A stretch of 64,000 nucleotides of DNA from Adiantum capillus-veneris. Its lineage: Eukaryota > Streptophyta > Polypodiopsida > Polypodiales > Pteridaceae. The stretch covers positions 78,292,291-78,356,290 of the forward strand of contig CM043948.1 in the NCBI GenBank assembly GCA_014529385.2, read 5' to 3'. The notes under the pieces were generated by a model, which had not been told where the DNA came from, made no database searches, and was given only the letters and a program-made list of their open reading frames with translations. How positions within the stretch are numbered: position 1 is the first letter of the stretch; every line of letters starts with the position of its first letter. This document shows positions 1 to 11,810 of this stretch, piece after piece. A program made the translations under genes and the position numbers.

Positions 1-410
1 GGGATAGAAGGAAACCCTAGGGCTATAGGGTGTCCTCTATGCTACTATCATATGGTCCAAGGGCTAGATAGTGACCAAGGTATCATGTGTGTGAGAATTC
101 TCTACTATATATACAAAAACCACTTTATGGCACTATGGCGTCTCAAGGGCAACAAGGTGCTATAAAAATCCCTCTATGCTCTATGTTGGCACCCTAGGTC
201 CCAAGGCCATAGGGAGGTATTTATGCTAGTAAAATTCCCTCTATGCATTGTGTTTACGTGTATACTTATAAGAAGCCATTTATGCACTATGTTGGCGTCT
301 TATGACCCTAGATCCATAAGATGTCGTCTATGGTAAAAGAGAAATTGTACATGGGATATGATGGCATCCAATGGTCCTAGGGCCATAGGGTGTCCTCTAT
401 GCTAGCAAAA
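1..410. repeat. Palindromic-core satellite, block 1
   Basis: The stretch repeats short phrases built on 'ctatggccctagggccatagggtg' variants, with spacers such as 'ctctatgctagtaaaa'. The core ATGGCCCTAGGGCCAT is its own reverse complement. Copies are degenerate and irregularly spaced. The same family recurs at 1,540-2,120, 6,990-11,230 and 12,735-14,940. No coding sequence is seen. Confidence 0.85.
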
Positions 411-640
411 TGTGTAAGCGAAAAAATGCGATAAATATGCAACACGATCTACAAAATTGAATCATTATCATACATCATACATTTGTTGCTTTACCACACA
501 GTTGAAGGGGTCTTTGCCTTCAAATATCATCATAACATTAAAACATTTAAATCAAAATTTCAAGTACTTTAATTCACAAATGCATTGATCTATTGGTGGA
601 TGGAAGGTCCGGCTCACCATGCACTTTGATTTACAAATCC

Positions 641-966
641 TGAGGGGAAAAAGTATTTGTGTTGGATTCTCCTTATGGCATTGCACATGTTTTGGAACTT
701 GCATTGCCTTCTACTTCCAATTTACAAACGTAAACAATGGTTATACATTATACAATGATTTCTTTGCAATAAACCTTGATACAATGTTCCGATTGCTACA
801 TTCCTGAGGGGCAAAAGTATTTGTGTTGGATTCTCCTTATGGCATTGCACATGTTTTGGAACTTGCATTACCTTCTACTTCCAATTTACAAACTTAAACA
901 ATGGTTATACATTATACAATCATTTCTTTGCAATAAACCTGATACAATGTTTCGATTGCTACATGA
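641..966. repeat. Tandem duplication, 2 x 164 bp
   Basis: A unit starting 'tgaggggaaaaagtatttg' at 641 is repeated at 805 with few changes. Both copies end near 'gattgctaca'. The small open frames here are by-products of the duplication and match no family I know. The flanks at 411-640 and 967-1,540 are AT-rich, with no gene visible. Confidence 0.8.
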
Positions 967-1539
967 CAAGCTAAAAGATTCTACTAGTCCTAGCTTCTCT
1001 CTATTGAAAAAAATTCAAGATATAAATTCCAATTCTCTGCATCATCTAGAAGAGAAACAAAATCATAGTTTGGAACAAAATACTCGCACTTTATATCTTT
1101 GAATAAAATCTTGTTACAATCAAAGAACTAGATCTTCACATAATCCAAAGGACAAATTCTTCAATAACCATTTATACTCGATGTTTACTATCTAAGCAAA
1201 TAATTGGCATTTACAACAAATGTTGAATATATGTTTAATCTACTTAGTTGCAATGAAAAGATAATTATTTCAAACGCTTACACCATCAATTCACAATAGA
1301 AGAACTTACACCCAACAAAAAATGATCATACATCAATTGTTCAAACTCTCATTTTAACATTTTGAGGACTAAATACTTTTTAGTTTTTTCTAGCTTATTT
1401 CATTCTCAATAGAATATTAAACCTTAATCACAAAATAAGAAATATATGTCCCTAATGTATATGGACACAAGATATAAGGCCAACGAAAAATGTTTTTGAA
1501 ACACTTAAAGAGTCTTTAGGTGACATAGAATAACCAAAC

Positions 1540-2120
1540 TATGTTCTAAAGGCCATAGGGTGTCATGTGATGTTTTATAAGATGTGTCCATAAGAGCTAG
1601 GTGATTTGCATCCATGGGGTGATTTAAGTGCCCCTGTGGAGATTCTATGTCACCACCCTATGGCCCTAAGGCCTTAGGGTATCCCAAATGCTCTTGGATA
1701 ACTTATGTTTCCTTCTAGAATAGCCCAAATACTCATGTGCCTGTTTAGAGACTTTATGTAATCTCTCTATATACATAAGATTGTAGGATAGCTGTGTTGA
1801 CACCCTATGGCCTTAAGGATGTAGACAAGCCCAAATGCTTATGTTCCCTTTTAAAGACTCTATGTAATCACCCTGTATTTGTAAGATTGTAGGGTAGCCA
1901 AATGCTTTTGGGGGATTCTATGTTGACACCCTATGGGCCTAAGGCTATAGAGTAACCCAGATGCTTATGTGCCCTTTTAGAGACTCGGTGTAATCACTCT
2001 ACATCTGTAAGGTTGTTGGGTATCCCATTTTCTTTTGGGGGATTCTATGGCCCTAGGGCCATAGGGTGTCATGTATACAAAGAACTCTATGATCCTCAAG
2101 TCATAGTGTATTCTTCCCAA
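1540..2120. repeat. Palindromic-core satellite, block 2
   Basis: Repeats of 'caccctatggccctaaggc' and 'cttttagagactctatgtaatcac' alternate at roughly 120-130 bp spacing. This is the same family as block 1, but with a different spacer subfamily. Confidence 0.75.
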
Positions 2121-2417
2121 ACCTCATATGATCAATTAACTTTAAACTATTACATAATATATATCTTATGACCATATATAAATGTAGAATTCTATTTACC
2201 AAAACATGTCCATATAATATCATACACTTAAGTCTAATTCAATTATTGTGAAAAAACTCAAACTCACAAGTTCACATTTTTTCAAAGAAAATAAATTGAG
2301 AACAATAGCAAGCCAAACATCAGCATTTTTAACATCATGGGCAGATTTGAGATGGCACAAATAAAATAAAATGACAACAATAATAATCTAAATATCAGTA
2401 ATGTAATATCATGGGTG

Positions 2418-2990
2418 GCTAGCTTAACCTGTTTCCTGTAAACTTTCTAGAATGGCCTCAGCCCTTGCATCCAATGGTTCTTCAATTTCTTCTTCATTAG
2501 GAAAAATTTGGACTCACAAAGGGGCCCTTTAACACTAGGTTGGTAACCTAACAGGACATAAAAGTGTCCTTTCAGGGTTTTGAAAAAAACCTCCAAAACC
2601 ATAGTAGATCCACTCATTTTGTAAAATCCTTTCATGAGGTTATAGTTCAAGGCCTACTAAACATGGAAAAAATAAGAAACTTGTAAAATTTCTCATCTTT
2701 TGGTCACACCAAGCCTCCAAAGTTGATGGACCAGTGAATTTTCATCTTACGTTTTGTTGCATAAAAATAAGATTAGGGATTTTTATAGGACTTGAGATAA
2801 ATTCCCTAATTAACTTCAATGGGTTGGTGATCAGAACATATGATTGCTTCTCACTCACTATTTTTTGTTTTGCCAAAATAAATAGGTACAAAAAAGTTGA
2901 ATTTTTTCCATTCTGCAAACCTATCATCAAAGTTTCTATAGCCACGCTCAATACAAATAATATGTGCATGTTTTCTTAGTTCCCTGTTGT
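2418..2990 (-). pseudogene. Methyltransferase-like exon relic
   Basis: Read on the minus strand, part of this stretch looks coding but is broken by stops and frame changes. An acidic 3' end (NEEEIEEPLDARAEAI) follows a segment resembling motif I and the next helix of an SAM-dependent methyltransferase (SGSTMVLEVF). Further upstream is a stretch with IERGYRNFDDRFAEW. It lies downstream of, and on the same strand as, the ParB-like gene at 4,242-7,000 and may be its displaced last exon. The methyltransferase call rests on the look of these motifs, not on an alignment. Part of it (2,496-2,550) recurs in inverted orientation around 3,845-4,275. Confidence 0.35.
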
Positions 2991-3793
2991 CCTTTATGTT
3001 CATAAGGAGCCATGGAGCATGTCAAAAGAATAATACATCTCTTACCAAGGGGAATCTTGGGGACAAAGATGAAGTGTTAAATACAGCAAACATGAGAAAA
3101 CTGGGTTGAACATTATGAGTTGTAGAATCCCATAGAAACTATTCAATATCTAGCCAAATTTGATCCTTATGACAAGATATGGTTACTACCTACAAAATGC
3201 ATGTAGTTGTCACAAGAAACTAACAATATTGAAAAAGCTATACTTGATATACTAGAATGTTTCGTTTTCTTCTATAATTGAAAAAATCAACCATCGTTGT
3301 GTACTATGCAAAATAGGGTATTAGGTTCCCTAAAACTCAAGGAATGCTAGCTTTATGTTACAATATGCGACATAGAAAATCAAAGATGAATTTGGATATC
3401 ATGAAATCCACCAAAAGAATCATAGAAGAGCTAAAATTGGCTAAAAAACAGGATTTGACAATTTTTGTAATTTGGTCATAACTTACAACTTTAATATTTA
3501 TTTCTCCTTAGAAGCATCAGGACATGTTGAGGACTACTAAAGATAGTTCTCTAGCATTATAGACCTCACAAACATGAATTCTAGAGTGGTATAGCTGCAA
3601 AAAGTTGAAAAAAGCCAAAAACAGGACCCGTTTTTTCACACAGTTTAGGTTGTGAAATGTTGTGCAAGGACAATGTTAAAGATGGAATTGATATTGCAAA
3701 AAAATGTCGAGTTTTTTTCAGCTCATGAGACAAATTTCTAGATAGATAGCACCTCAAAATCCATTTTGAAACTCTTGACGTAAGTCAAGGAAA
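2991..3793. other. No gene seen (AT-rich, intron-like)
   Basis: AT-rich sequence with stops in all frames. It lies between the methyltransferase-like exon relic and the rearranged segment at 3,794, so it may be old intron sequence. Confidence 0.4.
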
Positions 3794-3805
3794 ATGGTCA
3801 CTTCA

Positions 3806-3841
3806 CAGGACATAAAAGTGTCCCAGGACATAAAAGTGTCC
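3806..3841. repeat. Short tandem repeat of an 18-bp unit
   Basis: The unit 'aggacataaaagtgtccc' occurs twice back to back. The same word occurs at about 2,552, where the flanking homology is in the opposite orientation, so it marks a rearrangement edge. Confidence 0.8.
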
Positions 3842-3861
3842 CATTACCAACCTAGTGTTAA

Positions 3862-4237
3862 GCAGTTTGACTTTACCTCTCTCTACCAAAACGGGCGCAT
3901 GGATAAATTTTTGCAAACAAACTCCAAAGTTGGCGGAGGTTTGACAGTTAGAATGTCCTCTTCAAGCTCTATCTACTGATATATAGCACGCCATGAGATT
4001 CCTCATATTTTAGAAGATTCTTTTTTTGATTCACCTATGATGTGACAACTTTGTCGGAATCTAAGTGAATCAAAAACAGAATCTTCTAAAATATGAGGAA
4101 TCTCATGGTGTGCTATATATCAGTAGATAGAGCTTGAAGAGGACATTATAACTGTCAAACCTCCACCAACTTTGGATTTTGTTTGCAAAAAATTATCCAT
4201 GCGCCCGTTTTGGTAGAGAGAGGTAAAGTCAAACTCC
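3862..4237. mobile_element. 376-bp foldback element with TTAA target duplication
   Basis: Two arms (3,862-4,034 and 4,065-4,237, about 173 bp each) are near-perfect reverse complements around a 30-bp spacer. TTAA lies at both edges (3,858-3,861 and 4,238-4,241). A related sequence on the minus strand around 2,529-2,532 reads straight through a single TTAA with matching flanks (ctagtg/TTAA/agggcccc), giving an empty site. TTAA duplication is the hallmark of piggyBac-type transposition, so a non-autonomous relative is plausible. The termini GCAGTTTGAC and GGAGTTTGAC match no family I know. There is no coding capacity. Confidence 0.85.
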
Positions 4238-4241
4238 TTAA

Positions 4242-7000
4242 AGGGCCCCTTTGTGAGTCCAAATTTTGCCTAATGCCTCTGAATCCTTGGCATTGACTTT
4301 CTCTGTGCTATCCACACCTGCCCACCTTCTAAGATCAAGATCTTCTTCCACTATGGAATGGCAAAGAGATTCCAATTGCGTCATTTGATCACTACTACAT
4401 GCAATTGATATCACCTTTCTCTGTTGTTGTAGTGCCTCTTTAGTCCCATAGCCTAATGAGAAGATGTCTATCACTTGATCATCTTCTTTGAGACAGATGC
4501 ACTTGATTGCATGACGTACAAAAAAGGATTTGGCCGTGGTCACAGCATCATACTTGTCCTCATTGATGCAGAGAGTATGCATTGGCTCCAACAATGACTC
4601 TTTAACACTAGACTAGTTGGTGTACTGCTCTCCTAATTGACTGAAAAATGCCCAAACCCCAAAAACTACTTCGCGAAGAGCACATGTTTGGATGGTCTCT
4701 GATCCCATTAAGGAGCTCAAAGGTAGAACGTGCATTTCATACCATTTAGCTTTTTCAGAAATTGCCTTCTCTAGGGAAGCAGCATGCTGATACTTGACTA
4801 AGCTGGCAATTAAAAACTCTGATGGTTGATGTGCTACCCCACATACTCCACCAATTACTTTACCAAATTGGGCAGCACTCCAACCACTAGATGTAAGACT
4901 TTTGTGTGTTGTGTCTATGATGCAAACATCAACACGAATTTTAGAGCTATTCTCACTGCAGAGAAACTTAATGCCTTCCAAATTCTTTCCAACACACTTG
5001 ATTGTCCATGGTAAAATGAATTGCAAACTAGAAGTGCCATTCTTTTGTGCAATGATCCACTGCACATATCCCCTAGTGATCTTAGGAAATTGGCTCTTTC
5101 TCCTTTCCTTTTTGTAGTAGGAGATTTATCCATTGCGTACAACTCGTGAAAAGAGATTTGCAAATCTCATCTGTAATGCTATAATGAGACTTACATTTAT
5201 CCCATGAAGTAACTGCTATTGCTGATGGATATATCTCTTTAAATGCCATCAACATTGGAGGCTCAAAAACCCTCGTCTTCTTTAAGACCGTTGCACGTGC
5301 AGTGAGGTCGAGCATGCCCGCTTGTTGACGTGGTTGCTTCACTAAGAAAATCTTCTCATCTACCAGCTCTTGTTGTAGTAGCTTGACATCATTATCTTCT
5401 AAACCAGCTAGGCATCTAAAGGTTGTTATGCTTGGTTGTCGCCCATGAGAAGTTGATGTCTGATGCTTCTCCAAGATGTGTATCCACTAATCATAGATTT
5501 CATCATCGTACATGACCATGTGTGCTTCTTTGTTGGAAAATGATTTATGGTTGAACACGATGTTCGCCACATTTACAAAGGCATTCAAAATAAAGAAAAG
5601 AAAATTAACTTTATTTCAAGACATATTTGTAACAAAAACAAGCATAGGGAAGTGGAACTTACATCCCAACCTGCTCGACTTGGATGATCGATAGGAACAC
5701 CTGCCTTAGGTTTTGTTGGTTTAGAATATGCAAGCCATTGACTACGGAAATGCTTCAAGACCTCCACATAAGGCTGGTGTTTCATTGCTGTTATTCTCTC
5801 CATGTTCTCCATTTTGGAAATTCGAACAGCAACCTCTTTCGGAGCGTCTACCACTATCCTTGCAGTTCTAAACTTGTCGAACTCTTTTCTCAAAGCATAC
5901 TTAGTGTTGTTGTTATGCAAAAAAGCTCTAGCCGCTATGATGGAATGCTGACCAGCTAGAATCAAGTAGTGGTATGTTGATAGCTTGTCTCCATGCACTT
6001 CAGTTGTTTGTAAAGGCATTTTTGTAATTGGGTTATACGGCATCAAGTCTGCTGCACTCAAGACTGGCCTAGAGTGCCCTGCAAATTGCGTCAAGAGATA
6101 TTTCACATATACATCTGACAATGGTCTGCATCTATAGCCTTCTGGTGCAAGGTTGCATTGCTCAACTGGGATCAATTGGGTAAATTGTACACCAAATTTA
6201 AAATAGTGGTCAATTCCGACGTATCCATCTAGCCCACTCTTAGAAGTTTTGGCAACTTCTTTATCAAGATCTTTTTCTTTGGGCTGTATAATAGAGTCCA
6301 ACACAGCTAAGGATGCTGAGTCCACAACCACTGTCACTGAGGGGGTTCCAGCTGTTAGGGTTGCAAGTCCACTAGAATCTCCTGCTTATTGACTCTGTAA
6401 GGGTATAACTGAAAGATTTTCTTCGGCCACATTTCCACTATTTTCTCCAAGTGAGGGAGTCTGACTCTCCTTGAGCGTCTTACATTGATTTGTTGTACAT
6501 GTGTCTTCATTCTTTCGCTTCTTATTCTTCTTTGTGCTGCTCAATTTACCTAAATATTGATTGACTTTCTTAAAGCCCTCAATATATAAGTCTATAAAGT
6601 TCTCACTTGGAGTGTCGTCTTGAAGCTCCACCCACCCTGCTTTTGTCATTGTCACTCCTTCATAATCAACCTTCACCAATTTTTGAGCAAAGGCCACAGG
6701 CTCCAACAAGTAGGAGTCACCATTGAGTAGTTTTACTCCAAGGCATGGAGACATTTCAAGATTTGAACAATCTTTCTTTATCTCCTTGACAATACCACAG
6801 TCCTTGAAGGGCAATTGTTCTTTATCTTGAAAGAACAAGTGGACTTTCTCATCACTTCCACCATTTGGTAAGTGAAAATCTAGATACCAAGAACTTGGTG
6901 TTGAGCCTGTTGCATCAACTGACTTTGACTTTCTCTTCTGAGACATTTTCTGTAAAAAGAATGACATATATTTAGACAAGATGGATATTATTACATCCAT
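4242..7000 (-). pseudogene. ParB-like / methyltransferase-like transposon gene, broken
   Basis: The minus-strand reading starts near 6,945 (MSQKRKSK) and runs to about 5,677. There a GTAAGT follows GGGAT, a good donor. Coding resumes around 5,600 and continues to about 4,275. The first exon has a lysine-rich linker (6,450-6,560) and then a ParB-like region with LAGQHSIIAARAF at about 5,930-5,965, recalling the 'GQHR' loop of ParB/sulfiredoxin folds. The last part has VIDIFSLGYGTKEAL (about 4,425-4,470), resembling motif I of DNA methyltransferases. In-frame stops lie at 6,386-6,388, 5,487-5,489 and 4,613-4,615, and there is a one-base frame change near 5,080. Each stop could come from CAA or CAG. 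It is divergent from the DUF7869 gene across the satellite. The acceptor of the intron is not clear. The function is inferred from motifs only. Confidence 0.5.
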
Positions 7001-9850
7001 ATGGACCTAGGGCCATAGAGTCACCTCTATGTTAAACCATTTGGTCCTAGGTCCAAAGGGTGCCAACAAAATGGTTCTACAAGTGTACCTAGACCACTCT
7101 ATGGTAGTGTGATTACATGTTCCCTTATGACATTAGAGGACCCTCAAAGAAGTATCCCTTGAATGGCCTAAATACCCCTTTAGAGCCTCTACACCAACAC
7201 CATATGGCAATCTGTGTCTTGAAGGCCATAGGGTCCCCTGCATGCTAGTAAGAACCTCTCTATGCTCTACATTGGCATCCTATGGCCCCAAGGCCACAAG
7301 GTGTCCACAATGTTTTAAACAAACACTTCATGAGGGTTTTCTGGTAACCTATGACCCTAGGGACATATGGTGCTCTCCATGCAAGTAAAAACCACTATTT
7401 GCTCTATATTGAGGAGACCTTGTGGGATGAAGTCCATAGGGTCCCCTCTATGCTAGTAAGAACCTCTGTTTACTCTATAATGGCACCCTGTGGCTTGAAG
7501 GTCATAGGGTTCCCTCTATGCTACTAAGAATCTCTTTGTGCTCTATGCTCTATGATCTATATTGACTTCCTATGGCCCCAAGACCACAAGGTGCCCTCAT
7601 CGTTTCCAAAAACACCTCATTGTTTTGATATGGCCCTAGGGCCATAGCTCTCTATGCCGATATAAAGCACCATGCTCTATATTTGCTCCCTAAGGCCTGA
7701 AGGCCATAGGGTTGGCCTCAAGGGCCCCAAGGGTGCCCTGTATGCCAATGAAAAATACTATTCGCTCTATATTGAGAAGACCTTGTGGGCTGAAGGCCAT
7801 AAGAACCCTTCTATGATGGATTTTTGACAACCAATCCCCCTAGGTCAGGATGTTCTTTATGCTAGTAAAAACACTATTTTCTCTATATTGGCACCATGTG
7901 ACTTGAAAGCCATATGGTCCCCTATATTCTAGTAAGAGTCTCTCCATGCTCTATATTGGCACCCTTTGGCCTGAAGGCCATACCTATTGACCCAAGGCCA
8001 TAGGGTTCTCTCTATGCCATTGAACAACCCTCACTGTTTTGGTACCCTATAGCCCCAGGTATAAAGCACTATTTGGTCTCTCTATGCTAGTAAGAACTTA
8101 TCTTTGTTCTATATTGTCACCCTTTGGCCTGAAGACCATAGGGTCCGCTCTGTGCTAGTAAGAACTGATCTATTCTCTATATTGAGGCCATAGGGTCCCC
8201 TGTATGTTAGTAAGAACCTCTCTATGCTCTACACATACTATGACCCCAAGGGCACAAGGTGCCCTCTATGTTTTGAAGAAACCCTTCATGATGGTTTTTT
8301 GGCAACCTATGGACCTAGGGCCATAGGGTGCTCTCTATGCTAGTAAAAACACTATTTGCTCTATATCATGGAGACTTTGTGGGCTGCAGGCCATAGGTTC
8401 CCCTCTATGCTAGTGAGAACCTCTCGTTTCTCTACGTTGACACCCTGTGGCCTGAAGGCCATAGGGTTCCTTGTATGCTAGTAAGAAGCTCTCTATGCTC
8501 TATGCTATATTGACATCCTATGGCCCCATGTGTAAAGCACTATTTGGTCTCTCTATGTTAGTAAGAACCGATCTATGCTCTATATTGGCACCCTATGGCC
8601 TGAAGGCCATAGGGTCCCCCCTATGCTAGTAAGTAACTTTCTATGTTATACACATCCTATATGTTTTGAAGAAACCCTTCATGAGGGTTTTTTGGCAACC
8701 CATGGACCCAGGGCCATAGGATTCTCTCTATGCCATTGAGGAGACCTTGTGGGCTGAAGGCCATAGGGTCCCCTCTATGCTAGTAAGAACCTCTGTTTTC
8801 TCTATGTTGACACCCTATGACCTGAAGGCCATAGGGTTCCCTCTATGATAGTAAGAAGCTCTCTATACTCTATGCTCTATATTGACATCCTATGGCCCCA
8901 AGGCCACAAGGTGCTTTCATAGTTTCTTAAAAACCCTCATTGTTTCGGCACATTATGCTCCCAAGTATAAAGCAATATTTGGTCTCTCTATGCTAGCAAG
9001 AACCGATCTATGCTCTATATTGGGACCCTATGGCGTTCAGGCCATAGGATTCTATGTATGCTAGTAAGAACCTCTCTATGCTCTACACATCTTATGACCC
9101 TAAGGGCACAAGGTGCCTTGTATATTTTAAAGAGACCCTTCATGAGGGTTTTTTTGGCAACCTATGGACCCAGGGACATAGGGTGCTCTATATGCCACTA
9201 AAAAACACTATTGCTCTGTATTGATGAGACCTCGTGGGCTAAAGGCCATAGGGTCCCCTCTATGCTAGAACCTCTGTTTTCTCTATATTGAGACCCTGTG
9301 GCTTGAAGGCCATAGGGTTCCCTCTATGGTAGTAAGAAACTCTCTATGCTCTATGCTCTAAATTGACATCCTATGGCCCCAAGGTCACAAGGTTCCCTCA
9401 TTGTTTCAAAAAAACCCTCATTGTTTTGATACCTTAAGGCCCCATGTATAAAGCACTATTTGGTCTCTCTATGCTAGTAAGAACCGATCTATGCTCCATA
9501 TTGGGAGCCTGTAGCCTTCAAGCCATAGAGTCCCCTGTATTCTTGTAAGAACCTCTCTATGCTCTACACATCTTAAAGAAACCATTCATGACAGTTTTTT
9601 GGCAACCTATGGACCCAGGTCTATAGGGTTCTCTCTATGCCAGTAGAAAACACTATTTTCTCTATATTGAGGAGACCTTGTGGGCTGAAGGCCGGTCCCC
9701 TCTATATTGCTAGTAAGAATCTCTGTTATCTCTATATTGACACCCTGTGGCCTGAAGGCCATAGGGTTCCCTCTATGGTAGTAAGAAGCTCTCTATGCTA
9801 TTTGCTCTATGCTCTACATAGAGATCCTATTGCCCGAAGGCCACAAGGTG
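6990..9850. repeat. Palindromic-core satellite, block 3a
   Basis: Repeats of 'ggccatagggtcccctctatgctagtaagaacctctct' alternate with 'ctatattggcaccctatggcctgaaggcc'. A longer-range unit marked by 'gaggagaccttgtgggctgaaggcc' recurs at about 7,410, 7,780, 8,370, 8,740, 9,215 and 9,670, about 370-590 bp apart. Open frames in this block follow the repeat and are not genes. Confidence 0.9.
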
Positions 9851-11230
9851 CCCTCATTGATTCAGATGGAAAGTAGGGCACCTTGTGACCCTAGGGAATC
9901 CTATGGCCCTTGAGATTGTAGATTGTCACCTTATGGCCCTTAGACCACAACGTCTTTAGATGGGAAAGAGGGCATCCAAGGGCCAGAGGGTGGCCTACGT
10001 ACATAGGGCACACCATGGTGCATATTAACAGGCACCATGGGAGTCCCATGCACCTAGGGCTCTAGGGCCATAGGATCTTTAAAAGGAACATAGGGAATCA
10101 TATGGCCCTTGCGATTGTACATTACCACCCTATGGCACCTGGGCCATAGGGTCTTCAGATGGAACGTAGGGCACCTTGTGACCCTAGGGAACATAGGGAA
10201 TCCTATGGCCCTTCAGATTGTAGGTTGTCACCCTATGGCCCTTGGGCCACAAGGTCTCTAGATGGAATGTAGGGCACCCTGTGATCCTATGGATATAGGG
10301 CCATAGGATCTCCAAAAAAAACATATGGAACCCTATGGCCCTTGAGATTGTACAAATACACCCTATGGCCCTTGGGCCACAAGGTCTCAAGATGGAACAT
10401 AGGGCACCTTTTGATCCTATGGCAATAGGTTCCTTATGTTCCTTTTGGAGATTTTATGGCGCTAGGGCCATAGGATCTTCAGAAGTAGCATAGAGGGAAC
10501 CATATGGCCCTTGCGATTGTACATTGCCATCCTATGGCCCTTGGGCCACACTGTATCTTGATGGGACATAGGGCACCCTATGATCCTATGTCCGTAGGGC
10601 CCTATGTTCCTTTTGGAGATCCTATGGCCCGAGGACCATAGGATCTCCAAAAGGAACATAGGGAACCCTGTGATCCTATGTCCGTAGGGCCATATGTTCA
10701 TTTTGGAGATCCCATGGCTCGAGGACCATAGGATCTCCAAAAGGAACATAGGGAACCCTATGGCCCTCGAGATTGTACATTCCCACACTATGGCCCTTGG
10801 GCCACAAGGTCTCCAATAGGTCACCCTTTGATCCTATGGCCCTAGGTTCTTTATGTTGCTTTTGGAGATTCTATGGCCCTAGTGCCACCCTATGTTCAAA
10901 AGGAACATAGGGAACCCTATGGCCCTTGAGATTGTACATTGCCACCCTAAGGCCCTTGGGCCACAAGGTCTCTAGATCGGATATAGAGCACCATGTGATC
11001 CTATGGCCATAGTGCCATATATATGTTTTGGAGATCCTATGGCCCTATGGCCATAGGATCTTCAATAGGAACATAGGGAACCCTATGACCCTTGAGATTG
11101 TACATTCGCACCCTATGGTCAGATGGGACATTGGTCACCTTGTAGTACGATGTGAGACCACTCTATGGCCTTATGGTCATAGGGTGCCTTAGGGCCATAT
11201 GTTACTCTTTAGTATGAGGTGAAACCCTAT
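9851..11230. repeat. Palindromic-core satellite, block 3b
   Basis: A second subfamily has 'cccttgagattgtacattgccaccc' and 'tttggagatcctatggccc' modules in a roughly 150-bp rhythm. Positions 10,600-10,663 form a perfect inverted repeat: 28-bp arms around the 8-nt spacer cccgagga. A less perfect copy follows at about 10,690-10,753. Confidence 0.9.
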
Positions 11231-11570
11231 GTAGCCACACCCTGTCTGCCCTTCTAAAGATTCAATGTCTAGTTTTATTTTAGTGACTACAAATGAATTT
11301 AAAGAAACTATATTACACCATATCTTACAAGCACATATAGTGTACACTTTCTTTCCCACCTTCTTGCCTCTTTTTTTTCCCATCCTCCTGCAACTGAACC
11401 CTAATCCATCCTCATACAACAGCGTGCTCTACTCGTCCTCTTACAACGTGTGCCAAACTCCCCATAACCCAATTACAGGTATCCATAGTTTCAGCATTTT
11501 CTGTAGTTGTCGTCTTTTGCATTTGCAGGTTTATAATTTTTTGTTGTAATTAGAGATGTTTGCAGTTAGA
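11231..11570. other. No gene seen (unique spacer)
   Basis: Non-satellite sequence with short open frames on both strands. None resembles a known protein. Confidence 0.4.
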
Positions 11571-11810
11571 GTTTTACAATTTTACAGCATTAGGTCACTT
11601 ATGAGGAGTTTTTTGTTTTACAGATTTAGGTCCCTAATAAGAGTTTTTGGTTTTACAAATTTAGGTCCCTAATTAGTGTCTTCTGTTTTATATTTTTAGG
11701 TCTCTAATTAGAGTATTCTGTATTACAGTTTTAGATCTCTAGTTAGAGATTTTTCTGTTTTATAGTTCTACAGTCTACAATTTTACAGTTTTAGAGATGT
11801 AATTAATGAT
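11571..11810. repeat. Degenerate minisatellite, about 46-bp unit
   Basis: The phrase 'gttttacagttttaggtccctaattagagt' recurs about five times with substitutions and length changes. The unit is AT-rich and non-coding. Confidence 0.7.

Noticed and set aside
4238-4275. C-terminal tail of the minus-strand frame ending at 4,238
   Set aside because: This stretch is the inverted copy of the exon-like piece at 2,496-2,533, where coding seems to be on the opposite strand, so the tail is antisense and not part of the gene.
8882-10824. Open frames of 60-120 codons in the satellite
   Set aside because: They appear because the repeat unit lacks stops in one frame, and the peptides repeat with the satellite.
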